DNA from: Apium graveolens
Taxonomy: Eukaryota > Streptophyta > Magnoliopsida > Apiales > Apiaceae
Direction of reading: 5' to 3'
Length of the DNA: 64,000 bases
Assembly (NCBI RefSeq): GCF_009905375.1
Contig: NC_133649.1
Coordinates: 225,949,275 to 226,013,274 of the forward strand
Below the pieces are notes generated by a model, which did no database searches, was not told the DNA's origin, and was given only the letters and a program-made list of their open reading frames with translations. This document shows, piece after piece, positions 33,761 to 43,679 of the stretch (positions within the stretch are counted from its first letter, which is position 1; every line of letters begins with the position of its first letter). Both the position numbers and the translations under genes were made by a program.

Positions 33761-35085
33761 TTGAATCAGAAGAGAAATCAACTGACCGGAGAAGATATAT
33801 GCACTCCCCAAGGTATATTTAGGTTTTTATCAAAAATATGGATTTCTCAGGTGACTAAACTAAAGAACGAGATATTACAAGAGGCACACAACTCAAGATT
33901 TTCAATTTATTCAGGAAGCACGAAGATGTACCAAGATTTGAAGAAGAAATTATGGTGGCTAAATATGAAAAGAGAAATTGCATCAAAGACCTAGTGGTTT
34001 GATTCAGCCTTTAAAGATTTCAGAATGGAAGTGGGAGAATATTGCCATGGATTTCATAGTAGGATTGCCTAGAACAAGATCCGTACACGATGCTATATGG
34101 GTTATATTTGATCACCTTATAAAATCAGCGCATTTTCTTCCGATTAATGAGAGGTCTTCGTTGGATAGGTTGGTTCACTTGTACATGCGTGAAATTGTTT
34201 TACGCCATGGCGTACCTGTATCAATAGTTTCAGATCGAGACCCGCGGTTTAACTCGAGATTTTGGAAACAATTTCAAGAAAGTCTTGGCACAAAGCTAAA
34301 TATGAGCATGACATATCATCCACAAACGGACGGTCAAAGTGAGCGGACTATTCAAACAATTGAGGACATGTTGCGTAGTTATACAATTGATTTCATAGGA
34401 AGTTGGGATGATCATCTACCACTTGTAGAGTTCTCTTACAATAATAGTCATCACTCCTGCATTGGCATGCCGCATACAAAGCTCTATATGGAAGGAAGTG
34501 TAGATCGCCAACAAGTTGGGACGAAGTTGGAGAAGGAAAGATTCTTGGCCCTGAAATGGTTCAACAGATGAAAGAGATGGTCAAATTGATCCAGAGAAGA
34601 TTGATTGTTGCTCAAGACATGCAACGAAAGTATACAGATCCTGCTCGAAAGGATGCGAATTTCCAAGTAGGCGAAGCCTTATTTCTAAAAGTGTCACCGT
34701 GGAAAGGATTGACCAGGTTTGGGAAGAAAGGAAAGTTAGCACCGCGATACATCAGTCCCTTTGAAAATTTGAGTCAAGTGAGGAAAGTTGCTTACGAGCT
34801 AGATTTTCTGCCATAATATCAGCACGTTATAACATATTTCATGTGTCATTTCTTAAGAAGTATAATCCAAATGTCAAGCATGTGATAGAGTTTGAGCCAA
34901 TAGAAATTCAGGCAGATTTGTCATATGTAGAACAACCTGTCAAGATACTCGACTGGCAAGAAAAGAGTCTTAGGAATAAATTAGTGAGATTAGTAAAAGT
35001 ACTTTGGAGGAATCCCAAGGTTGAAGACTCAACATGGGAGTTAGAGTCTGATATGCGGTTTCAGTATCCTCATTTGTTCTCTTAG
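33761..35085 (+). pseudogene. pol: Gypsy-H integrase and chromodomain
   Basis: The region before the core keeps HNSRFSIYSGSTKMYQDLKKKLWWLNMKREIA (HH part of the HHCC zinc finger). The frame then jumps straight to HQRPSGLIQPL: the CC half (normally about 16 residues) is deleted near 33980. The DDE core is readable (AMDFIVGLPRT, IVSDRDPRFNS, GQSERTIQTIEDMLR). The C-terminus (34843-35085) holds KILDWQEKSLRNKLVRLVKVLWRNP...STWELESDMRFQYPHLF, a chromodomain, which in chromoviruses directs integration to particular chromatin. Several frame breaks are present (34556, 34816). Confidence 0.88.
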
Positions 35086-35106
35086 ATTCTAGGGACAGAA
35101 TCCTTT

Positions 35107-35119
35107 AAGGGGAAGAGGA
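35107..35119 (+). other. Polypurine tract of Gypsy-H
   Basis: AAGGGGAAGAGGA ends directly at the LTR start TGTAACAACC (35120). Confidence 0.85.
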
Positions 35120-36913
35120 TGTAACAACCGGTATTTGATTATTTGTAACTAAGTTGTATATGAATATTTGATAGTATATATTACATATTTTTGTGAATAC
35201 ATATCAATTATGTGTTATATGGCTAGTATAGCAGAATAGTATAAATCAATATGTAAGGTGTTCTATTTGGAGATTTATGTGTGAATTTTTTTTAAAGATA
35301 ATGGTTAATGATGAAAATTAGTTTCAAAATATTTTTATTTTAAATTTATAAAAGTGATCTCATTAAATCTCTAAAATTCCAAATTATTTTATGGTATAAT
35401 TTTTGTGATTTATGAAATTATATTTTTATTTATAAAAATCATTCTTTTAAATGATATTTGGAAATTTGAATAAAAATTTGTTGATTACTAATTTTTCCAT
35501 GCATGCATTTGATCAACCAAAAGGAGAGTGGGACATTAATGTCATTTTCAACCCCACTAACATCTTTTCTACTAGCCAAATTACTAGCATAACCTTGCAT
35601 GCATATTATGGTTAGTGTAGTGGAAGGATAATCAAGTAAATTATCAACCCCACTACCTAGAATAACACATATAAACCCACCAAGTGATCAAGGTAATCAT
35701 TTGTGATCACTCCACTCAACCAACTCACTACCTAGTGCATGTTAGTTCTGAGATGTAAATTAGAGGTGTTAAAAGAGCATCTTTGAGTATAAATGATTAT
35801 GTGGCTATGTGCTCAAGTTTGTGAAGTTTTAAGCTTGAAATTGGTTTGCATGTAATAGATAATGACTTATTTTGTTAAATTAAAGTATGTCAAGATGTTA
35901 AGTGATTTTGAGGTTTATGTTCGGATTTGTGCTTGTTTAAAATGTGATTAAGTGTCATGCATGCTTAGTTGTGTTTATATATTATTTAATTATTATGATT
36001 TTGGAGTATGGAATGATCTCGTAAGTAGATAATAGGAAGAACAGGAGGGTTAGTGATTTAGTTTTAGTTGTCCTTGTTGTGAAGTTGGTTTAAGTCGAAT
36101 GGGATCAAGGAGAAAAGGGTAGCGTAGTTCGAGTCTTGAGTTGAGATTTTATCCAAAGTTTGGTGAGTTTTGAGTGAGCATTATTGAGGCCCTAGGAGGC
36201 CCAAGCTCCAGAGTGTTGGGACTTGATATAAGCTTGAGTCCAATAGCCATAGATTGAGTAAAACATTGTGTTTTGATGGGTGCATTGGTATTAAACCGAG
36301 AATAACCCAAAACAGGGACAATTTTGGAGTTAGTTTATTTAGGGTCCAATTTAGATCGGTTTTGGGTAATTAAACCACGGGCCTTGATTGGTAATGATGT
36401 AAGGTTGCCTAGGGATCCCAATTGGAATTTATTAGAACCCGTCGAGGTTTGGGATTACTTTGCGGCTGAGCACCGACTGTATCTGTAGCGTCGTAAAATA
36501 ATTTTTGAGCAATGATTGATGTTAAAAATGCTTTGAACTGAATAATGATGCCATCTACCCCAATTTTGAATTATTACTTGTTATATTGTTAATTTTTGTC
36601 TCATTATATCACTTGCTGAGCATTTTGCTCACTTCTTGCTATTTATTCATGTTATTTCAGCTAGCAAGTATGGTTGGATTCAAGCAGACTGCCCGTAAGT
36701 CTACCAATGGAGATGCTGAGGCATATGTGAGAGCTCAGGTAGTATAGACAGCATTCGTGTGAGGACCAGTAGCTTTGAAAAGATGTAATTGTTGTTAGTG
36801 TTGGACTGTTCAAATACTAAATCTTTGTGATCTTAGATTATGTTGTAAACAGCCGTTTATAATAATTAAATTTACCAGTTGTTATCCTTTAGTTATAATT
36901 TTGGGCTGTGACG
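35120..36913 (+). repeat. Complete LTR of Gypsy-H (1,794 bp)
   Basis: It starts TGTAACAACCGG and ends TGTGACG (the final CA is mutated), 5 nt before a PBS. It therefore serves as 3' LTR for the left internal region and 5' LTR for the right one. It retains the part that the 28415 copy lost, including a GC-richer stretch after 36360. No gene is seen inside. Confidence 0.88.
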
Positions 36914-36918
36914 GGGTT

Positions 36919-36930
36919 TGGTATCAGAGC
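36919..36930 (+). other. Second PBS of Gypsy-H
   Basis: TGGTATCAGAGC, the initiator-Met tRNA site, downstream of the complete LTR. This position marks the start of a second internal region. Confidence 0.9.
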
Positions 36931-37095
36931 TAAGATTTAGAGTCCCTAAACAGCCCAAATAGGTTATAGGACATATATATATTCACGAGAGCGTAGGTAG
37001 AGATTATTCGATTAAGGCGCTAATATTCTCTTCGTATATATATGGACCAATGCTAGTAGATGCAAAATAAAAAAAATATTATTTTTCAGCAAAGG

Positions 37096-37467
37096 ATGCA
37101 TCCGTCCTCGTCGTCGGTGCCATCCGATACTATTGCATTCTCCATGTATGTTGATTTGAGGCTTCAGTTCGATAGGCTTCAAGAGAAGTACGACCGACTT
37201 CTGGAGCGACTGGATGTAGCTTTTCGGGATGATCAACGACATAGGGAGGAACCTGAGGCACAAATGATTGCGAGATTAGAGTCCTTGACGCAGTTTGTTA
37301 ACGCGAAGCTCGGGGAGATGCCAGCACCCCATGATCGCAGCATCCAGTATACCATCCAGATGGTAGCGGATGAACTCGAGGGCATCGTGAAGGTACTTCA
37401 GTATATAAAGGAAATTTCAATTTATGGTTCCGGCAACAAGGTACATGACTCATTGGCGAAAACCTAA
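37096..37467 (+). pseudogene. Gypsy-H pre-gag ORF, copy 2 (truncated)
   Basis: Open from MHPSSSSVPSDTIAFSMY through LQFDRLQEKYDRLLERLDVAFRDD to YTIQMVADELEGIVKVLQ. At 37400 similarity to copy 1 ends and the last residues come from unrelated DNA. Heptad-like spacing in LQFDRLQEKYDRLLERL supports a coiled coil. It is the better-preserved version of the ORF at 29802. Confidence 0.65.
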
Positions 37468-37525
37468 CAAATAAATTTGGCACCCTTGGCAACACGAATA
37501 TGATTTTGACTAACAGATTAAAAAA
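37401..37525. other. Unassigned 125-bp segment
   Basis: The sequence between the Gypsy-H breakpoint and the Copia-B LTR matches nothing else I can see in the window. It contains GGTTCCGGCAACAAGG and TTTGGCACCCTTGGCAACACG, and is less AT-rich than its surroundings. It may be the original insertion site, part of another element or filler DNA. Confidence 0.4.
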
Positions 37526-38135
37526 TGTTAGATATATTTGATAATGTCATGGCTAATATGATTTATGTTTAGTTTTCAGATCTTACTTAACAGGACAAAT
37601 CAGTACTTAACTGGGAATAAGTACTTATACTGGAAGTCAGGACTTAAGAATATCAGTACTTATATTATCAGGAGATAATCATCAGAAGTTGGATATCAGA
37701 ACTTAAGTGCTGAAGGACGATCAGAGAAGGACAGTAGCTGATTAAAGGAAAGAAGATCGAGATAAACATAAGAAGAGATATGCATGAAGAAAGAGTTCCG
37801 TGAAAAATGGAATACTTGGAAGAAAAGATATTTGATTGATATATTTTAGGAAGCAGAATTATATTCCATATCAATTAGCGATTATCTTGTAACTGTGTAG
37901 TATATAAACACAGACATAGGGTTTACACTATAAGTGTTATTATATTCGAGAAGATTATTCATTGTAACCTAGCAGCTCTCGTGATATTTGTTCATCACTG
38001 AGAGGTAACAGTTTCATACTGTAACAGAGTTTATTATTTCAATAAAGTTTGTTTTCTGTTACTTAAGATATTAAAGTTCGATTTGATTGTATTTTACACT
38101 GTATTCGCCCCCTCTACAGTGTGTGTGACCTAACA
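37526..38135 (+). repeat. 5' LTR of Copia-B (610 bp)
   Basis: It starts TGTTAGATATATTTG and ends GTGTGTGACCTAACA. A TATA box (TATATAAA near 37900) and polyadenylation signal AATAAA (38041-38046) match the Copia-A LTR. The U3 region carries repeated ATCAGTACTTA / ATCAGAACTTAAG words. It is preceded by AAAAA (37521-37525), the likely target duplication; the partner lies outside the window. Confidence 0.95.
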
Positions 38136-38137
38136 AG

Positions 38138-38149
38138 TGGTATCAGAGC
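38138..38149 (+). other. Primer-binding site of Copia-B
   Basis: TGGTATCAGAGC, 2 nt after the LTR end, complementary to initiator-Met tRNA. Confidence 0.93.
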
Positions 38150-38191
38150 CTATCTGTTAACACACATACAGTTAAAGATCCAAACACAATC

Positions 38192-40527
38192 ATGTCTGAC
38201 ACAGAAACTCCAACTAAGCCTACCAAAACTGAAGAACCTCCAAAGACACAAATTTAAAGTCGGTATGAAACCATCACAGTTCCCATACTGAGACCATCTG
38301 AATATGCCATATGGAAGGTGATGATGACCATGTTTCTGGAAGCTACAGATCCAGAATATCTTGATAGAATCAAGGAAGGACCTCACACACCAACCAAGCT
38401 CGCTGTTGCAGTTGCAGGTGAAGCAGCAAAAATGGTACCAAAGGAAAAGAGTGATTATACTGCTGAAGATATCGCATCAATTGCTAGGGATGCTAAGGTA
38501 CGACACTTACTGCATAGTGCCATTGATAATGTAATGTCAAACAGGGTAATTAACTGCAAGACAGCTAAAGAGATATGGGATGCTCTGGAAACAAGGTGTC
38601 AGGGAACTGATACGATTAAAAAGAACAGGAAGACAATACTCACTCAAGAGTATGAACACTTTGACTCAAAGGCTAATGAATCATTGACTGATTTATATGA
38701 TAGATTTGTCAAACTCTTGAATGATCTGTCACTGGTTAATAAGGAGTATGATCTTGAAGATTCAAACCTTAAATTCCTGTTAGCTCTTCCTGAATGTTGG
38801 GATTTGAAGGCAACAACAATAAGAGACAATTACAATCTTGATGAAATAACTCTTGATGAAATTTATGGAATGCTCAAGACTCATGAACTTGAGATGGAAC
38901 AAAGAAGCAAGAGGAAAGGAGGAAAGTCAAGGACAGTTGCTCTTAAGGCTGAAGAAGAATCCCCCAAGGAAGTTACCTCAAGGAAAGACAAGGGTAAAGC
39001 ACTTTTCATAAAGTCTGATACTGAGTCATCAAGTTCTGAAAGTGATGATGACTCAGATTCTGAAAGCTTGCCTGAGACTGATGTTGATGAGGAGATGATG
39101 AAGATGTGTGCTCTTATGGTGAAAGGGATCACAAAGATTGCATACAGGAAGTTCAGGAAGGGAAAGAAGTTTTCAGGAAAGGCATAAGTTCTGATAAGAA
39201 GAATTTCAGAAGATCTGAAGGCAGAGGAGGAAAGTCTGATAGAGGAGATTATACCAATGTCAAATGCTATAACTGTGGTGAGAAAGGCCACATATCTCCT
39301 GATTGCAAGAAGGTAAAGGGTGACAAAGGCAAGGCTCTTGTCACAAAGCAGAAAAGCTGGATAGACACCTCAGACTCTGAAAGTGAGGAGAACTATGCAT
39401 TGATGGCAAATACTGATAAAGAAAGTGTTGAGAGCAGTTCTGAAGCTGCCGAAACAAAGGTACCTCAGACTACTTATGCTTTTCATACTGATGATATTAA
39501 TGAGTTGAGAAGATATCTTAAAACCATGTTTGTTACTTATAGAGATCAAACTTTAACATGTGAAAGATTAACTTCTGAAAATCTTGCTTTTAAGAAAAGA
39601 AATGATTTCTTAGAAAAAGAGTTAGTTATGTTCCATCAAACTCAAAAGGATAGAGATGATGCTCTTTATGTTAGGGATGAAGTACTAAAAATGAATGAAT
39701 CTCTAAAAACTGAGTTAGAAAAGGAAAGAGAGATAATCAGGACTTGGACTAACTCTGGCAGAACAACTCAAAATTTGCTAAGTAGTGATAATTGGAAAGA
39801 GGGCTTAGGTTATGGAGAGGATAAGAATGATAAAAGAACTGTAGAAATTAAGCCTGTTGTTAAGCAAAAGCCAAAGTTAAAACCTGTTAAGTTTGTAACT
39901 GTAAAGTCTGATAATGTGAAATTAGAAGTTAAATTGGAATTAACTTCTGACAAACTAAAACAGAAAAAGATAGTTGAAGTAAATGTAGGCTTAATGACTA
40001 AGAAGTAGCTTAAGCATAAGCTGAAAGATGTTAAGAATGCAAACAAGGTTAAATCACCTAGGAAAAATAGGAATGGAAAGGAAGGTGTGAATAAAGTCAA
40101 TGATTATAAACCTGTTCCTGATGCTCCTAGGAAAACATGTCATAACTGTGGAAGTTCTAACCATCTGGCTTCTTTTTGCAGGAAGAATAAGAACATAAAC
40201 TCCTTACCTTCAAAATCAGGAGTTAAGAGTCAGTCTGTTAAATTTAAACCACAAAATCCTTGTTTTCATTGTGGTAGTTTATGGCATTCCATTTACACTT
40301 GTAAGGAATATCATAGTTTGTACTATGATTATTATCAATTAAAACCTTCTTTGAAGAAAGTTTCCATTGTTCCTTCTAGTGTAAATTCTGATTCAAAGTC
40401 TGATAGTGTAAGTTCTGATAAGAAAAATGTTAACATAAACTCTGATGCTAAATCCGCTGTAAATGTTAACAAACTTGATAAGGCCAAAGGATCCAAGCAA
40501 GTCTGGGTCCTTAAAACTAATCATTAG
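38192..40527 (+). pseudogene. gag: Copia-B gag
   Basis: It starts MSDTETPTKPTKTEEPP; TAA at 38255-38257 breaks it, then it is open as the gag domain (YAIWKVMMTMFLEATDPEY, AKEIWDALETRCQG, EYEHFDSKANESLTDLYDRFVKLLNDL, LALPECWDLKATTIRDNY). A frameshift near 39175 leads to the nucleocapsid part: CYNCGEKGHISPDC (39265-39306), then an acidic and coiled-coil stretch, TAG at 40006-40008, then CHNCGSSNHLASFC (40138-40179) and CFHCGSLWHSIYTC (40261-40302). Three spaced knuckles are more than the single one in Copia-C. The frame ends QVWVLKTNH and TAG at 40525-40527. Confidence 0.9.
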
Positions 40528-40545
40528 TGGTCTTTGTGATTGTAG
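40517..40545 (+). promoter_or_regulatory. gag/pol junction of Copia-B: three stops and acceptor-like AG
   Basis: In the single frame shared by gag and pol, TAG, TGA and TAG occur within 18 nt (40525-40542). The same stretch reads as CTAAT (40517-40521), a T-rich tract and GTAG (AG at 40544-40545) followed by GGCAACAGG and the protease. Three clustered stops are unlikely from random decay alone. See the matching junctions of Copia-C and Copia-F. Confidence 0.4.
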
Positions 40546-43500
40546 GGCAACAGGAAAAATATTCTAGTTCTGGACAGTGGATGCTCAGGACATATGACTG
40601 GAAATAAAGCCCTGCTATCAGACTTTGTGGAGAAAGTTGGCCCAAGTGTTTCTTATGGAGATGGCAACATTGGAAAAACATTGGGATATGGCAATATCAA
40701 TCTTGGGAATGTCATCATTAAAGAAGTAGCTCTGGTCTCAGGACTTAAACACAATCTGCTGAGTATAAGTCAAATCTGTGACAGAGGTTATCATGTTGAT
40801 TTCTTTAAAGAACACTGTGAAGTTGTGAGTAAATCTAAAGGCAAAGTTGTTCTGAAAGGATACAGGCGTGTTAACATTTATGAAGCTAAGCTTTCAACAA
40901 GTACTGATGGTTCTGCAATCTGTCTGATGAGTAGAGCATCAATTGAAGAAAGCTGGAATTGGCACAAGAAACTCTCTCATTTAAATTTCAACAATATAAA
41001 TGAGCTGGTCAAGAAAGATCTTGTGAGAGGACTGCCAAAGTCAGTATTTGCTCCTGATGGCCTTTGTGATTCTTGTCAGAAGGCCAAACAGAGAAAATCT
41101 GCATTCAAGAGCAAGACTGAATCATCAATTCTTGAGCCTTATCATTTACTACATGTTGATCTATTTGGTCCAGTAAATGTCATGTCTATTGCAAAGAAGA
41201 AATATGCATTGGTCATAGTGGATGAGTTCACTAGATACACATGGGTGTATTTCTTGCACACAAAAAGTGAAACTGCATCTATCTTGATTGATCATGTCAA
41301 ACATCTGGATAAACTGGTCAAAGATTCTGTGAAAACTTTAAGGAGTGATAATGGCACTGAGTTCAAGAATTTGATGATGGAAGAGTTCTGCAAAAACCAT
41401 GGAATAAAGCAGGAATTTTCTGCTCCTGGAACTCCACAGCAAAATGGAGTTGTTGAAAGGAAGAATAGAACTCTCATTGAAGCTGCACGTACAATGCTTG
41501 AAGAAGCAAAGCTTCTAACCTATTTCTGGGCTGAAGCTGTGCAGACTGCTTGTTTTACTCAAAATGCAACACTCATTAACAAGCAAGGAAAACCGCCATA
41601 TGAGATGGTGAAGAAAAAGAAGCCAAATTTGAAGTACTTTCATGTATTTGGATGCAAGTGTTTTGTTCTCAAGACTCATCCTGAACAGCTATCCAAGTTT
41701 GATCTAAAAGCTGATGAAGGAATCTTTGTTGGATATCCACTTTCCACAAAAGCCTTCAGAATCTATAATTTGAGAACAAAAGTGGTCATGGAATCTATCA
41801 ATGTCTCTTTTGATGACAAGAAGATTACTGGTCTTGAAGATTTTATTGACCACGATCAGCTGAGATTTGAAAATGAAGACTCAAATTCTAATACTGAAAA
41901 TCCTAACAGTCTAAGTCCTGATACTGTAAACTCTGATGGATTAAACTCTGATGTTATTGAAACTGTGGTGACTACACCAAAGGAAGATGCACCTATGCAG
42001 GGGGAGCATACTCAAGATCTTACCACATCTCAAGAAACATCAGAACATACATATGGCTCTTCAAGTTCTGATTCGTCAAGTTCTGATAAGCCAAGTTCTG
42101 ATAATGCTGAAAATCTAAATTCTGAAGAATCCAACTCAGAGAGCATAGTTTCAGGGGGAGCATCAGAAAATGAAAATGAAGATAGCATGGATCATGGGGG
42201 AGCATCCAGTTCTAGAGAAAACCTTCCATCTGCAAGGAAGTGGACAAAATCACATACACCTGATTTGATAATTGGAAATCCTGATGCAGGTGTCAGAACT
42301 AGAACAGGTACTTCAAACGAATGTCTTTACAATTCTTTTCTCTCTCAGACTGAGCCAAAGAAAGTGGAAGAAGCTCTTCAAGATGCTGATTGGGTGCAAG
42401 CAATGCAGGAAGAGTTAAATGAATTTGAAAGAAATAAAGTCTGGACCCTAGTGCCAAGACCAAAGAATAGATCTGTTGTTGGTACAAAGTGGGAATTCAG
42501 AAACAAAACTGACAGTGATGGCATAATTACAAGGAATAAGGCAAGGCTGGTTGCAAAAGGATATTCTCAACAGGAGGGAATTGATTATGATGAAACATTT
42601 GCACTAGTTGCTAGGTTAGAAGCCATAAGGATATTTTTGGCTTATGCTGCTCACAAAAAGTTTACTGTCTTTCAAATGGATGTGAAAAGTGCTTTTCTCA
42701 ATGGAGAATTAGAGGAGGAAGTATATGTTGAACAACCTCCAGGCTTTGTAGATTCCAAATATCCAGATTATGTCTACAGGCTTGATAAAGCACTTTATGG
42801 ACTTAAGCAAGCTCTCAGAGCATGGTATGAGACTTTAGCTCAGTTTCTTCTGGAAAGTGGATTCAACATAGGAACAATAGAGAAAATACTGTTCTACCTC
42901 AACCATGGAAAGGACTTACTTCTGGTCCAGATTTATGTTGATAATATCATTTTTGGGTCTACAAATGACAGACTTTGCAAGAAGTTTGCCAAACTGATGC
43001 AGTCAAGGTATCAGATGAGTATGATGGGGGAACTTAGCTATTTTCTGGGCCTTCAAGTCAAGCAAAATGAAGAAGGCACTTTTATTTATCAAACTAAGTA
43101 CACCAGAAACTTGCTGAAGAAATTTGGAATGCAAGATTGTTCAAGTGCATCCACTCCCATGGCCACTGCAACAAAACTGGATAAGGATACTGGTAAATCA
43201 GTAGATGTTACTGATTACAGAGGTATGATTGGCTCTCTACTCTATCTAACTGCTAGTAGACCTGATATCATGTATGCTACCTGTCTTTGTGCAAGATTTT
43301 AAGCAGATCCAAGAGAACCTCACTTAAGAGCTGTGAAAAGAATTTTCAAGTATCTTAAAGGAACAGCTGATCTGGGATTGTGGTATCCTAGAGAATCAGA
43401 TTTTAAACTAATAGGTTACTCAGATGCAGATTTTGCAGGTTGCAAAATTGACAGGAAAAGCACAAGTGGAAGCTGCCAATTTCTTGGAGGCAGATTGTTT

Positions 43501-43679
43501 CTTGGTTCAGCAAGAAACAAAAGTCAATTTCCACAACAACTGCAGAAGTAGAGTATATTGCTGCAGGAAGCTGTTGTGCACAGATTCTTTGGATGAAGAA
43601 TCAGTTACTGGATTATGGGTTAACATATTTCAAAATCCCTATTTATTGTGATAATCAAAGTGCTATTGCTATGACAGGT
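40546..43679 (+). pseudogene. pol: Copia-B pol: protease, integrase, RT, RNase H (first part)
   Basis: The protease has [12 protein letters not shown] (40570-40605). Integrase has the HHCC zinc domain ([24 protein letters not shown]...[12 protein letters not shown]) and DDE core ([24 protein letters not shown]). After an Asn/Ser/Glu-rich linker with repeated SSSD words, RT begins near 42340 ([50 protein letters not shown]). The catalytic motif reads YVDN (AAT at 42943-42945) instead of YVDD, which should abolish polymerisation. TAA at 43300-43302 (Gln in Copia-A) and a 1-nt loss near 43497 break RNase H. It is split at codon GNP by the solo LTR. 902 residues stay open in one frame. Confidence 0.95.

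Larger units (their letters stand above)
28415..37400 (+). mobile_element. Gypsy-H: decayed chromovirus, LTR-internal-LTR-partial internal
   Basis: Order: 5' LTR lacking its right third (28415 to about 29653), pre-gag ORF, gag, PR, RT, RNase H, integrase, chromodomain, PPT, a complete LTR (35120-36913), a second PBS, and then a second copy of the leader and pre-gag ORF, which stops matching at 37400. A normal element ends at its 3' LTR, so this is a tandem (LTR-sharing) arrangement made by unequal recombination, or two adjacent elements collapsed at an LTR. Confidence 0.85.

Noticed and set aside
37402..37467. C-terminal tail of the second pre-gag ORF
   Set aside because: The tail is read from unrelated DNA after the breakpoint at 37400 and is not part of the original protein.
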